Below are positions 25,833-34,892 of a stretch of DNA of 64,000 nucleotides, piece by piece. The DNA lies in assembly GCA_963789495.1 (NCBI GenBank), contig CAWBLP010000023.1, positions 76,034-140,033 on the forward strand. The letters run 5' to 3'. Under the pieces are notes generated by a model. The model was given only the letters and a program-made list of their open reading frames with translations, did no database searches and was not told where the DNA came from. Source of the stretch: CAWBLP01 sp963789495 (lineage in GTDB: Bacteria; Pseudomonadota; Alphaproteobacteria; Acetobacterales; Acetobacteraceae). A program made the translations under genes and the position numbers. The first letter of the stretch is position 1; each line of letters opens with the position of its first letter.

Positions 25833-26268
25833 TCTTGGGCTCCTCCGCGAAGAATTTTTGTCCCAGCATGCGTGAATGGCCACGCAGCTCCGCGACCACC
25901 GAGCCGTCATCGCCGGTGACCTGAACGTCATAGATGCCGGACCGGCCGGCTTGCGCGCGCTCCACCGCCGCCGCATGCAGCGTTTCACCCAACCGTCCCG
26001 GACGCAGGAACGTAATCGCGCAGTGCTGCGCGACATTGCGTTCGCCACGGCTGTTGCAGGCGAAGGCAAAACAGGAATCGGCGAGGGTGAAGATGAAGCC
26101 GCCATGGCAGATGCCGTGACCATTCACCATCGTATTCGTAACAATCATCGACAGCCGTGCTCGGCCGGGTGCGACCTTATCGAGCCGCATGCCCAGGCCG
26201 GTGCTGGCACGATCCTCCGCCCACATCGCATCGGCACAGGCGCGGGCCAGGGCCTGCGGATCGGTCAC
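25819..26268 (-). CDS. paaI: PaaI-type hotdog thioesterase
   Basis: 149-aa single-hotdog acyl-CoA thioesterase. The catalytic helix region NGHGICHGGFIFTLADSCFAFA (residues 49-70) with HGG and Asp is the PaaI signature, followed by VAQHCAITFLRPGRLGETL. PaaI removes CoA from hydroxyphenylacetyl-CoA intermediates, relieving CoA trapping. It overlaps paaK by 14 bp and the hydratase by 4 bp, implying translational coupling. Start ATG 26268 matches the 4-bp ATGA overlap. Confidence 0.92.
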   Translation of the reverse strand: MTDPQALARACADAMWAEDRASTGLGMRLDKVAPGRARLSMIVTNTMVNGHGICHGGFIFTLADSCFAFACNSRGERNVAQHCAITFLRPGRLGETLHAAAVERAQAGRSGIYDVQVTGDDGSVVAELRGHSRMLGQKFFAEEPKNDGA

Positions 26269-27056
26269 GCATGCCCCCGGAACTGGGGCGGGCGTTTCTC
26301 CACGAAGGCACGTACGCCTTCGGCATAGTCTGCGGTGCGGCCCGATTCGCCTTGCAGCTTCGCCTCCAATGCGAGTTGCGCCTCCAGCGTGTTGGTGCCT
26401 GCCGCTGCGAACATGTGTTTCATGCGGGCCAGCGCCTCGGTCGGCGCCTGTGATAATTGTGCTGTCAGCGCCTCGGCTTTTGCCATCAGCTCAGCGTCGT
26501 CCACCACCTGCCAGATCATGCCCCAGGCGGCGGCGCGTTCCGCGTCGATCGCATCGCCGAGCATGGCGAGGGCGCGAGCGCGTGCTTCGCCGATCGTGTG
26601 GGTGAGCAAGAAGCTGGCGCCGGAATCAGGAACCAGGCCGATCTTCACGAAGGCCTGTACGAATTTTGCGCTGCGTGCGGCAAGCACGATGTCGCAGGCC
26701 AGCGCGAAGCTGGCGCCGGCGCCGGCCGCAACACCGTTGACGGCGCAGACCACCGGCAGCTTCAGCGTGCGCAGGCGATGGGTCACGCGGTGATGCCAGG
26801 TGCTGGCGAGCGCTTCCAGATCGGGCGGGCCGTTCGGGCCTGGCATGACTGCGGCGCCGAGTTCCTGACCGGCGCAGAAGCCGCGGCCTTCGCCGATGAG
26901 CAGCAGTGCGCGACAGGAGGAATCCACCTCGGCGTCATCCAGTGCCTGCAGCCAGGCGAGCAGCATTTCTTCGTTCACTGCGTTCAGCTTATCAGGCCGG
27001 TTCAGGATCAGCTTGCGCCAGGAGCCGTGACGTTCGATGCGGATGAAGTCGCTCAT
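26265..27056 (-). CDS. paaG: Enoyl-CoA hydratase/isomerase, PaaG-like
   Basis: Crotonase-fold protein of 263 aa that acts on acyl-CoA esters. The oxyanion regions are GRGFCAGQELGA (about 60-71) and VNGVAAGAGASFALACDIVLA (about 111-131), then KIGLVPDSGASFLLTHTIG. The mid-helix Asp (in LVPDSGAS) is the residue that separates PaaG/PaaB-type isomerases from plain hydratases. ATG 27056 is preferred to the in-frame 27071 since it forms an ATGA overlap with the upstream VOC gene stop at 27053-27055. Gene symbol rests on the neighbours and on this motif and is less certain than the family. Confidence 0.85.
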   Translation of the reverse strand: MSDFIRIERHGSWRKLILNRPDKLNAVNEEMLLAWLQALDDAEVDSSCRALLLIGEGRGFCAGQELGAAVMPGPNGPPDLEALASTWHHRVTHRLRTLKLPVVCAVNGVAAGAGASFALACDIVLAARSAKFVQAFVKIGLVPDSGASFLLTHTIGEARARALAMLGDAIDAERAAAWGMIWQVVDDAELMAKAEALTAQLSQAPTEALARMKHMFAAAGTNTLEAQLALEAKLQGESGRTADYAEGVRAFVEKRPPQFRGHA

Positions 27057-27512
27057 GTCAGGCTCCGCCATTGCGAGAGAGGGATCATGTTGAGTTCCGG
27101 CCGCGGTGTGTCCGGCAGCATGGCGATGAATTCCAGCGAGTGTCCGTCAGGATCGTCGAAATACACACTGGCCGCGGGCATCCAGCCCAGCACGACTGGT
27201 TCTTCGACCGGCGTACCGTCTCCGGAACGTGGGGTCAGTCCAGCCGCGCGCAGGGCTGCGACGGAACTCGAGTACATGGTTCAGGGTAACGGTGAAGGCG
27301 ATATGCAGTCGCATGCGCATTGGCGAGGTGCCGACGCCCCAAAGCCCAATCATCGCTTTGTCGGAGCGGGGAACCCAGAAAAACGCAACCTGGCGGGCAG
27401 GGATGGTGTACGCGAGCGGCAGGCCGAGCGTGTCGCGATAGAATGCGATGGAACGATCGAGATCGCTGACGGTGAGATGGGCTTCGTATAGGCCGCTGAT
27501 CGGAATGATCAT
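27053..27512 (-). pseudogene. VOC-family protein with single-base frameshift
   Basis: The first half, from ATG 27512, reads IIPISGLYEAHLTVSDLDRS and on to VAFFWVPRSDKAMIGLWGVG, a normal VOC start. At about 27264-27270 one extra base throws it out of frame; the second half continues in the next frame as VAALRAAGLTP, PAASVYFDDPDGHSLEFIA and ends at TGA 27053-27055. This end overlaps the hydratase start as ATGA, which argues that the second frame is the true one. Whether the shift is real or a read error is open. A glyoxalase-like protein in a phenylacetate-type gene run may handle an aromatic ring intermediate. Confidence 0.68.
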
Positions 27513-27687
27513 GGTGCACTCATCACGGGTTTTGTTGTTGCGCGACTGGGCCTCAGTGCTGCGCAATCGACAAATGCACAACCAATGGCTGACCGGTCTG
27601 CGCCGGTCATAACCCTGGCCGACATTTCTTGCAGCACGGCGGCAGGCCAGCAACCTGCGTCGGCCGCGACCGGGTAAGCGGACCACC

Positions 27688-28164
27688 TCATGCCTTGCCA
27701 CGCAAACGCAGTGGCAAGTTGGTGCGGTACACCACGCGCTTCAACGCCATCGCCGTCTCCACCGATTGCACGCCGGGGATGCGCATCACCACCCCGCGCA
27801 GGAACGCTTCGAAACTGGTCAGGTCCGCCGCAACGACGCGCATAAGGTAGTCGCGTGCGCCGGTCATCTCGTACATCTCCATCACTTCGGAGCAGGCTTC
27901 GATGGCACGCTCGAATGCGGCTAGCGCATCATCGGTGTGGGTTGCCAGCTTGACCGAGACGAAGGCATTCACCGGCAGCCCGACCTTCTCCTGATCCAGC
28001 AGCGCCACGTAGCGTTGGATGATGCCGGCATCTTCCAGCAGCTTCTGGCGGCGGTGGATCGGCGAGGCCGACAGCGCCACGGCCTCACCCAGGTCGGTGG
28101 TAGTCGCGCGGCCGTGACCTTGCAGATAGTCCAGGATCGCGATGTCGAGCCGGTCGAGCTCCAT
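27688..28164 (-). CDS. Lrp/AsnC-family transcriptional regulator
   Basis: 158-aa regulator with an N-terminal helix-turn-helix (LDRLDIAILDYLQGHGRATT, then SPIHRRQKLLEDAGII at about 36-52) and a C-terminal RAM ligand-binding domain with the TGARDYLMRVVA and FLRGVVMRIPGVQSVET motifs. Lrp/AsnC proteins sense amino acids. Start ATG 28164 has AAGGAGA. It is divergent from the indolepyruvate:ferredoxin oxidoreductase gene across 156 bp, a common pairing for local regulators; control of that gene by aromatic amino acids is a strong inference. The VOC gene and hydratase lie downstream, about 175 bp away, with a non-coding spacer. Confidence 0.92.
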   Translation of the reverse strand: MELDRLDIAILDYLQGHGRATTTDLGEAVALSASPIHRRQKLLEDAGIIQRYVALLDQEKVGLPVNAFVSVKLATHTDDALAAFERAIEACSEVMEMYEMTGARDYLMRVVAADLTSFEAFLRGVVMRIPGVQSVETAMALKRVVYRTNLPLRLRGKA

Positions 28165-28191
28165 GCCGTCTCCTTGGTTGCGGTGCAGCAT

Positions 28192-28210
28192 TTTGGCCGA
28201 TCCTGCCAAA
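28192..28210. promoter_or_regulatory. Candidate operator between lrp-like gene and ferredoxin oxidoreductase
   Basis: TTTGGC (28192-28197) and GCCAAA (28205-28210) form an exact inverted repeat with a 7-bp spacer, embedded in attttggccgatcctgccaa. It is 28 bp before the Lrp-type start and about 110 bp before the oxidoreductase start, in the shared intergenic region. Lrp/AsnC proteins bind such partially palindromic sites. This is a proposal from position and symmetry. Confidence 0.45.
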
Positions 28211-28320
28211 TCGCCGTGTGCCGGTAGGCGACTATGGCAGTATTTCCCACGGGGACCCACCTACCATGCTGCGCGGGGGCGGAGCGGCACAAGCCGTTTG
28301 CCATATGAGGAGTCCGCGGG

Positions 28321-31300
28321 ATGGATATCGGTCTTGGTCGCGCTGTCACGACGCTGGAATCGCGATTCGTCGATCTCGATCAGCCGGTGTTCCTCACCGG
28401 TATCCAGGCCCTGGTCCGGTTGGTGGTCGAGCAATCCCGGTTGGATCGCGCGGCCGGCTTACACACTGCCGGCCTGGTGTCCGGTTATCGTGGTTCACCG
28501 CTCGGTGGGCTGGACCAGGAGCTGTGGCGGCGGATGACCCTGCTGGCTGATCATAACATCCGCTTCGAGCCCGGTATCAACGAAGACCTCGCCGCCAGCA
28601 TGCTGTTCGGCACGCAGCAACTGGACCTCTTTCCAGGTGCTCGCTTCGATGGTGTGTTTGGCTTGTGGTATGCGAAAGGCCCGGGAGTCGATCGCTCGGG
28701 CGATGCGCTGCACTGCGCCAACATGGCCGGAACGCACAAGCATGGCGGCGTGCTGGCGATTGCCGGCGACGATCATGGCGCGCATTCCTCCACCTACCCG
28801 CATCAGACCGAGCACGCGTTTCAGAATGTGTTCATCCCCGTGCTGAATCCCGCCAACGTGCAGGACATCGTCGAGCTGGGACTCGCCGGATATGCGCTGT
28901 CGCGGTTTTCGGGGTTGTGGGTCGCGCTGAAGACGACGGCGGAAACCGTCGAGCAGGCTGCCACCATCGCCATCCGATCCCGCCGCCGCTTTACCACACC
29001 CGACATCGCGCTGCCGCCGCATGGCTTGAATCTCGACCCCGCGCTACGCTTTCCCGCCGATCGGGTGGCGATGGAACAGTGCGTGATCGAGCAACGCCTG
29101 CCTGCCGCACTCGCCTGGGCACGCGCCAATCGGTTGGACCGAGTGGTCCTCGGTGCCGCCGACGCTCCGATCGGCCTTGTCACCGTCGGCAAGGCGCACG
29201 AAGACACGCTCCATGCGCTGAGCCTGCTCGGGCTGCGCAACCATCCGCAGATCGCGCTGTACAAGGTTGCCATGACCTGGCCGCTGGAGACCGAGGGGCT
29301 GCGCGACTTCGCCCGCAACAAGCGCGTGCTGTTCGTCATCGAGGAGAAGCGGCCCTTCGTCGAACCCCAGTTGCGTGACGCGCTGTATCACCTGCCGGCG
29401 GATCGCCGCCCGGACATCGTTGGCAAGACCGATGCGCGGGGTTCCAAACTGCTGTCGCCGCTGATGGAGCTGTCGCCGGAGTCCGTGGCCGCTGCGCTGG
29501 CGCAAGTGTTGCGTGACGTGGGTGTGGATGTTGCCGAACCGCCGCCCGCGCATCCCGCCGACCGTCCTGCGAACCTGCTGACGCGGACACCAAGTTTTTG
29601 CGCCGGCTGTCCGCACGCCACTTCGACCAAGCTGCCGGAAGGCAGCTTCGCCACTGGCGGCATCGGCTGCCATATCATGGCGCTGAATGAAGGCGACGAG
29701 ACGCGTACCTTCATCCAGATGGGCGCCGAAGGTGTGCCGTTCGTCGGCCTCGCACCGTTCACCGATCTGCCGCACAGCTTCGCCAATCTCGGCGACGGTA
29801 CCTATCAGCACTCCGGGATTCTCGCGATCCGTCAGGCGATCGCGGCGAAGGCGCGCATCACCTACAAGCTGCTGTTCAACGACGCCGTGGCGATGACCGG
29901 CGGGCAGCCGGCGGAAGGCGCACCGACCGTTCCGCACATCGCCGCGCAATTGGCCGCCGAGGGCGTGGCGCGTATCGCCATCGTGGCGGACGACGTCGCT
30001 CGCCTACCGCACGCACGCGACCTGCCGCCCGGCACCACGCGCCACACGCGCGGCGAGCTCGATGCCGTGCAGCGCACGTTGCGCGACTATGATGGCGTCT
30101 CCGTTCTGATCTACGACCAGGTCTGCGCCACGGAAAAGCGTCGTCGCCGCAAGCGGGGCCTGATGCCGCAGGCCGCGACGCATGTCGTCATCAACCCCGA
30201 CGTCTGCGAAAATTGCGGCGACTGCACCACGCAATCCGGCTGCATCGCCATCGAGCCCATCGACACCAGGCTCGGCCGCAAACGCCGCATCAATCCCACT
30301 GTCTGCAATGTCGATCTCTCCTGTCTGAAAGGCTTCTGCCCCAGCTTCGTCACGCTGGCCGGCCCTCCCGCGGCGCCGGTTGCCGACCTCCTTTGGCAAG
30401 CGCGCGAGGAGTCCCTGGCCCGTGCCCTGCCGCAGCCGGTGCTGCCGATGCAGTCACCCTGGCGCGGGCTGTTCGCCGGCATCGGCGGCGGTGGCATCGT
30501 GACCGCGGGCGCCATTCTCGCGATGGCCGCGCATCTGGAAGGGCGCCAGGTCCGCACATTGGATTTCACCGGCCTGGCGCAGAAGAACGGCGCGGTGGTG
30601 GCGCATGTGCAGATCGCCGACCATCCGGACGAGCTGGACGTCGTGCGCATCCCACTTGCTTCGGCGGATCTGATGCTGGCTGCGGACCTCGCGGTCGGTT
30701 GTTCGGCGGGCGTGCTGGAACGCGCGGCGCCCGACGCGGCGGTGATCGGCAATCTCGACCTCGCCGCCACCGCCGCGTTCAAGCGCGATCCGGACCAGGT
30801 GATCGACGCGCTGCGTCATCGGCAGACCATCGAGAGCGCCACCGATCCGGGCCGCAGCGCCTGGCTGCCGGGCGTGCAACTGGCCGAACGCCTGTTCGGC
30901 AATGCGCAGGCGATGAATACGCTGTTGCTCGGCGTGGCCTGGCAACGCGGGCTGGTGCCGGTCGGGCAGGCGGCCATCCTGCGCGCGATCGAGCTGAACG
31001 GTGCTGCGCTCGAACTGAACCGCCGCGCGTTCCTGTGGGGCCGTATCCTCGCGGACCATCCCGGCCTGGCGGAGCAGATTCTCGCCAACGAGACGCCGGG
31101 CAGCATACCAGTGGCGACGCCGGCAGAGCTGGTCGAGCAGCATGCTGGCGACCTGGCGAGGTATCAGTCCGCCCGCTACGCCGCCCGCTATCGTTCGGTG
31201 CTGCACGACGTGGCCGCACGGGAGACCGAACTGTTCGGCCAACCTAGCCGGCTGACCCGCGCTGTGGCCGACGGACTGTTCCGTCTCATGGCCTACAAGG

Positions 31301-31845
31301 ATGAGTATGAGGTCGCGCGGCTGCACGCCGCCGCGTCGTACGGCGAGAATCCCGTGTTCCATCTGGCGCCGCCGCTGATCACCGGGATCGACAAGGCGAC
31401 CGGCCGCCGCCGCAAGATCGCGATCCCGGGCTGGCTGGCGTTGCCGCTGTTTCGGGTGCTGCGCCATGGCAAGGCGCTGCGCGGGTCAGCGCTCGATCCG
31501 TTCGGCTGGCAGGCCGAACGCAAGGCGGAGCGGACGCTGATCGCCAGCTATATCGCCGATCTGCGCGTTGCCCTGGACGGACTATCCCCGGCAACACGGG
31601 ACAGCGCGGTCGCCCTGGCCAGGCTGCCGGAGATGATCCGCGGCTTCGGCCCGGTGAAGGATGCCAACCGCGCCAAGGCCAGGACGCAGCGGACGATCCT
31701 GCTGCAGCGTCTCGGTGGAGCCGGCGCATCGCCGCCGCCAGCCGTGGCCGATCCCGCGTCGGGATCGGTCAGCGCAGCGGAAAGCCCAGATTCGCCAAAG
31801 CCTCGCGCATCCGGTCACGTCCGCGCAGCGCCGCTGCATCCTTGA
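28321..31845 (+). CDS. Indolepyruvate:ferredoxin oxidoreductase, IorA-IorB fusion
   Basis: 1174-aa enzyme that converts aryl-2-oxo acids (phenylpyruvate, indolepyruvate) to arylacetyl-CoA, CO2 and reduced ferredoxin. The N-terminal pyrimidine-binding part includes GLVSGYRGSPLGGLDQ near 50-65. The TPP domain includes FCAGCPHATSTK and GDGTYQHSGI near 425-500. A Cys-rich block near 625-680, CENCGDCTTQSGC with later CNVDLSCLKGFCP, should hold iron-sulfur clusters. The C-terminal gamma domain includes LFAGIGGGGIVTAGAILA near 719. Divergent from the Lrp-type regulator. Its last 77 bp overlap the convergent nitroreductase gene. Links to paaK nearby: both make arylacetyl-CoA. Confidence 0.93.
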   Translation: MDIGLGRAVTTLESRFVDLDQPVFLTGIQALVRLVVEQSRLDRAAGLHTAGLVSGYRGSPLGGLDQELWRRMTLLADHNIRFEPGINEDLAASMLFGTQQLDLFPGARFDGVFGLWYAKGPGVDRSGDALHCANMAGTHKHGGVLAIAGDDHGAHSSTYPHQTEHAFQNVFIPVLNPANVQDIVELGLAGYALSRFSGLWVALKTTAETVEQAATIAIRSRRRFTTPDIALPPHGLNLDPALRFPADRVAMEQCVIEQRLPAALAWARANRLDRVVLGAADAPIGLVTVGKAHEDTLHALSLLGLRNHPQIALYKVAMTWPLETEGLRDFARNKRVLFVIEEKRPFVEPQLRDALYHLPADRRPDIVGKTDARGSKLLSPLMELSPESVAAALAQVLRDVGVDVAEPPPAHPADRPANLLTRTPSFCAGCPHATSTKLPEGSFATGGIGCHIMALNEGDETRTFIQMGAEGVPFVGLAPFTDLPHSFANLGDGTYQHSGILAIRQAIAAKARITYKLLFNDAVAMTGGQPAEGAPTVPHIAAQLAAEGVARIAIVADDVARLPHARDLPPGTTRHTRGELDAVQRTLRDYDGVSVLIYDQVCATEKRRRRKRGLMPQAATHVVINPDVCENCGDCTTQSGCIAIEPIDTRLGRKRRINPTVCNVDLSCLKGFCPSFVTLAGPPAAPVADLLWQAREESLARALPQPVLPMQSPWRGLFAGIGGGGIVTAGAILAMAAHLEGRQVRTLDFTGLAQKNGAVVAHVQIADHPDELDVVRIPLASADLMLAADLAVGCSAGVLERAAPDAAVIGNLDLAATAAFKRDPDQVIDALRHRQTIESATDPGRSAWLPGVQLAERLFGNAQAMNTLLLGVAWQRGLVPVGQAAILRAIELNGAALELNRRAFLWGRILADHPGLAEQILANETPGSIPVATPAELVEQHAGDLARYQSARYAARYRSVLHDVAARETELFGQPSRLTRAVADGLFRLMAYKDEYEVARLHAAASYGENPVFHLAPPLITGIDKATGRRRKIAIPGWLALPLFRVLRHGKALRGSALDPFGWQAERKAERTLIASYIADLRVALDGLSPATRDSAVALARLPEMIRGFGPVKDANRAKARTQRTILLQRLGGAGASPPPAVADPASGSVSAAESPDSPKPRASGHVRAAPLHP

Positions 31846-32617
31846 CCCGATTGATGCATTGCTGGGTCCAGTCGATCGGCTTCATGCCCTGCTCCTGCTG
31901 GAACACCCGCATCGTCGCGTCGTACTCGGCGATCGCCGCCCGCTTCGCCACCGGATCATAGGTCTCGCGATGCAGCACGACGCTTTGCGACAGCCGCGGC
32001 TTGATCCCGGTCGCCTTGGCCGGATCGGGCACGCCAATCGCCATGCCGAACGCGGCAAAGACATGCGGCGGCAGCTTCAGCGCCGCCGCGACCTGCTCCG
32101 GATGGTTGCGCATCGCGCCGATATAGACGCCGCCCAGGCCTAGCGATTCCGCGGCGATCAGCGCGCTCTGCGCGGCCAGGGCCGCATCGACCACCGCGAC
32201 GATGAACTCTTCGACATACAACGTGCCCTCGACGCTTTGCTGCCGGTCCGCACCGATGCCGTCCAGGCGTGCAAGGTCGGCGAGCCAGACCAGCAGCAGT
32301 GGCGCGTCTCGGATGAACTGCTGGTCGCCAGCCAGCGTCGCCAAGCGTGACTTATGCGCCGGGTCCTCGATCGCCACCACGCTCCACACCTGCAGGTTGG
32401 AGGAGGTGGAGGCGGATTGTGCCGCCGCGATCAGCAGTTCCAGTGTGCCGTCCGGCAGCACGTCGGGCCGGAAGCCGCGCACCGAGCGATGGTTCAGGAT
32501 CGTCGCCAGCACCTCGTTCCACTGCGCCGGGGGCGGCAGGGCATCGTCCCGATTGCGCTGGTTCAACAAGGCATGGGCGGATGTCGCCCCGGCGTCGAGG
32601 GTCATTGCGGTTGACAC
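31769..32617 (-). CDS. Nitroreductase family protein (NfsA-like)
   Basis: 282-aa flavin oxidoreductase. The FMN-binding NHRSVRGFRPDVLPDGTLELLIAAA start is at about 36-60, SASTSSNLQVWSVV near 63-76 is the family helix, and GLGGVYIGAMRNHPEQ near 175-190 matches NfsA-type enzymes. The GTG at 32617 is preferred: GGAG lies six bases before it and it is 12 bp upstream of an ATG without any ribosome-binding site. The gene is divergent from gdh by about 86 bp, and its 3' end overlaps the oxidoreductase by 77 bp. Cellular role unknown. Confidence 0.82.
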   Translation of the reverse strand: MSTAMTLDAGATSAHALLNQRNRDDALPPPAQWNEVLATILNHRSVRGFRPDVLPDGTLELLIAAAQSASTSSNLQVWSVVAIEDPAHKSRLATLAGDQQFIRDAPLLLVWLADLARLDGIGADRQQSVEGTLYVEEFIVAVVDAALAAQSALIAAESLGLGGVYIGAMRNHPEQVAAALKLPPHVFAAFGMAIGVPDPAKATGIKPRLSQSVVLHRETYDPVAKRAAIAEYDATMRVFQQEQGMKPIDWTQQCINRVKDAAALRGRDRMREALANLGFPLR

Positions 32618-32703
32618 GGCGTTCTCCAGATTGGCGATAGGATCGGGCGGGATCATCACTGACCCCGGTAGCGGCTGCAACGCACTCTGGAGGAGGAACG
32701 CGG

Positions 32704-33966
32704 ATGACGATCTATACCGGGCCGGTGTTCGACATGGCCCGTCAGCAGTTCCATGTGATCGCCGACTACCTGGAGATCCCGTCCGACGAGCGCGACCGGC
32801 TGCTGTATCCAAAGCGCGCCATCACCGTGGCCTGCCCGATCCACCGCGACGACGGCAAGGTGGCCGTGTTCCATGGCTACCGGGTGCAGCACCATCTGAC
32901 GATGGGGCCGACCAAAGGCGGCACGCGGTTCAGCCCGAGCGTGAATATCGGCGAGGTTGCCGCGCTCGCGATCTGGATGAGCTGGAAATGCGCGCTGACC
33001 AACCTGCCCTATGGCGGCGCCAAAGGAGGGGTCACGGTCGATCCACGCGCCTTATCGCGGCATGAGCTGGAAGGACTCTCGCGCCGCTACATGCAGGAGA
33101 TGATCCCGTTTGTCGGTCCGCATACCGATGTGATGGCGCCCGACATGGGCACCAATGAGCAGATCATGGCCTGGTTCATGGACACCTACTCCATGTACCA
33201 GGGCCGCACGGTGACCGAGATCGTCACCGGCAAGCCGGTCGCCTCCGGCGGCACCGAAGGGCGGCGCGAGGCCACCGGCCGCGGTGTCGCCTACCTGGCG
33301 ATCCGCGCGCTGGAGCGCCTGGCCATTCCGTCGAATGGCGCCACCGCCATCATCCAGGGGTTCGGCAATGTTGGCAGTTATGCCGCGCTGACGCTGGCCG
33401 AACGCGGCCTGAAGATCATCGGGGTTGCGGACCACACCGCCTGCTACCACGATCCACGCGGGCTGGACGTCGCGGCCCTGCTGCGCCACATCGCGGCACA
33501 TGACGGCGTGCTCGCCGGGTTCTCCAACCAGCTTTCGATCGATCCGCGGGACCTGCTGGTGCAGCGCTGCGACGTGCTGGTGCCGGCCGCGATGGAGCGG
33601 GTGATCGATGCCGACCTGGCGGGGCGGCTGCAGTGTCGGGTGCTGGCGGAGGGTGCCAATGGTCCCACCACGCCGGAGGCCGATGAGATACTCAACCAGC
33701 GGCGCGACGAGGTCTTCGTCATCCCCGACGTCCTGTGCAACGCCGGCGGCGTGGTGGTCAGCTATTTCGAATGGGTGCAGGACCTGCAGCAGTTCTTCTG
33801 GGATGAGCAGGAGGTGATGGGAAAGCTCTACCAGGTGCTGGACAAGGCGTTTGCGCGGGTCATGGCGCGGGTGGAGCGTGACAAGGTGCCGCATCGCACG
33901 GCCGCCATGGCGATCGGGGTCGAGAAAGTACGCAATGCGAAAATGACACGCGGTTTGTTCCCCTAA
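32704..33966 (+). CDS. gdhA: Glutamate/leucine-type amino acid dehydrogenase
   Basis: 420-aa NAD(P)-dependent dehydrogenase of the hexameric Glu/Leu/Phe/Val family. Substrate and catalytic lysines appear in MGPTKGGTRF (Lys71), MSWKCALTNLPYGGAKGG (Lys95 and Lys107). The cofactor loop is GFGNVGSYAAL near 219-229. GGAGGA precedes ATG 32704. Length and motifs fit a glutamate dehydrogenase; leucine dehydrogenase is a less likely option. A structured RNA candidate and an intrinsic terminator follow. Confidence 0.9.
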   Translation: MTIYTGPVFDMARQQFHVIADYLEIPSDERDRLLYPKRAITVACPIHRDDGKVAVFHGYRVQHHLTMGPTKGGTRFSPSVNIGEVAALAIWMSWKCALTNLPYGGAKGGVTVDPRALSRHELEGLSRRYMQEMIPFVGPHTDVMAPDMGTNEQIMAWFMDTYSMYQGRTVTEIVTGKPVASGGTEGRREATGRGVAYLAIRALERLAIPSNGATAIIQGFGNVGSYAALTLAERGLKIIGVADHTACYHDPRGLDVAALLRHIAAHDGVLAGFSNQLSIDPRDLLVQRCDVLVPAAMERVIDADLAGRLQCRVLAEGANGPTTPEADEILNQRRDEVFVIPDVLCNAGGVVVSYFEWVQDLQQFFWDEQEVMGKLYQVLDKAFARVMARVERDKVPHRTAAMAIGVEKVRNAKMTRGLFP

Positions 33967-33978
33967 GAAATACGGCGG

Positions 33979-34141
33979 TGGCTGTGACCTACCTCACAGC
34001 CAACGGAAGTGCGGACATGAGAAAGTTTGCTCCGTCAGCCGGTGCTGCCCCAACATCTGCGTCGGCTGACTGGGTCTCCATGGCCCAGGTCAACCCGGAC
34101 CTTCCTGCGGCCCGATCGTCCCCGGTCGGGCCGTTTTTTTT
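33979..34141 (+). ncRNA. Candidate structured RNA: three hairpins ending in a terminator
   Basis: In the gap after gdh, three stems follow each other. TGGCTGTGA pairs with TCACAGCCA (33979-33987, 33994-34002), GTCAGCCG with CGGCTGAC (34034-34041, 34063-34070), and the terminator closes at 34108-34133. No coding frame with support lies here. It could be a stable 3' untranslated tail of gdh, a riboswitch or a small RNA; I cannot tell which from sequence. Not matched to any known RNA family by eye. Confidence 0.4.
34108..34141 (+). terminator. Rho-independent terminator
   Basis: Stem CGGCCCGA (34108-34115) with TCGGGCCG (34126-34133) over a 10-base loop, followed by eight T (34134-34141). It lies on the plus strand after gdh, ending either the gdh transcript or the RNA candidate. 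Confidence 0.8.
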
Positions 34142-34288
34142 GTCTGGCGCACGGTGGCGCACGCCGAGCGGGGGGCGGGGTGCTGATGTGGCCCCCCGAG
34201 CCGGGTGCGCATCGATTATCGACCAGAGCCCTCGGTCCGGCATCGACCAGCGGTTGCGGTCGGCGCCGCGTCCGCGCAGATTGCGCCC

Positions 34289-34774
34289 ATGCTCTGGCTT
34301 GTCCTCGGTGGCCTGACCCTGTTCGTGTTCCTGGGCGGCCTGCGGGCGTTTGAACGCGCATCGGTGACCACGATCAAGTCGCTTGGCGCCTGGATCCTTG
34401 CGCTTGGCGGACTGAGTCTCGCGCTGATGCTGATCCTGACCGGTCGCGAGGGGATTGCCCTTGGTGCAATCATGCTGTTCGGACCGCTGCTGTGGAACCA
34501 GTGGAAGGCCGCGCATCCCAGCGCGCCCAGGACCGGCCCCGCCCCGGGCGGCGCGGGCCGTTCCTCCGCGCCGCCCTCCAGCGGCGGGCCAATGACCCGG
34601 GAGGAGGCCTATCAGGTCCTGGGCCTGTCCCCCGGCGCAGGAGAAGTTGAAATCCGCACCGCTCATCGCCGCTTGATGCGGGGAGCCCATCCCGACCAAG
34701 GTGGCTCCGACTGGCTGGCGGCGCGCATCAATCAGGCGCGTGACGTGCTGCTACAGGCCAGGCGGCGGACGTGA
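34289..34774 (+). CDS. Membrane-anchored J-domain (DnaJ-like) protein
   Basis: 161-aa protein. Residues 1-24 and 33-61 form hydrophobic membrane segments, then a Pro/Ser/Gly linker (75-103). The C-terminal J-domain begins at TREEAYQVLGLSPGAGEVEI (105-124), with the HPD signature in RGAHPDQGGSD near 137. Its end RINQARDVLLQ completes helix IV. Such proteins recruit DnaK to the membrane, similar to the small DjlA relatives or Tim14/Pam18 type. ATG 34289 is at the first hydrophobic segment; an earlier ATG at 34205 has no coding character. Confidence 0.82.
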   Translation: MLWLVLGGLTLFVFLGGLRAFERASVTTIKSLGAWILALGGLSLALMLILTGREGIALGAIMLFGPLLWNQWKAAHPSAPRTGPAPGGAGRSSAPPSSGGPMTREEAYQVLGLSPGAGEVEIRTAHRRLMRGAHPDQGGSDWLAARINQARDVLLQARRRT

Positions 34775-34892
34775 CCGCGCGCAGGGTCGTGATTGCGGTC
34801 GCGCCCACGTGTGGCCACGGCCGTGGCCTGGGCTGCCACATCTTCGCCAATCCATCATGGTCGCATGACCTGCCTCCCAGGGAGTCCTCTAC

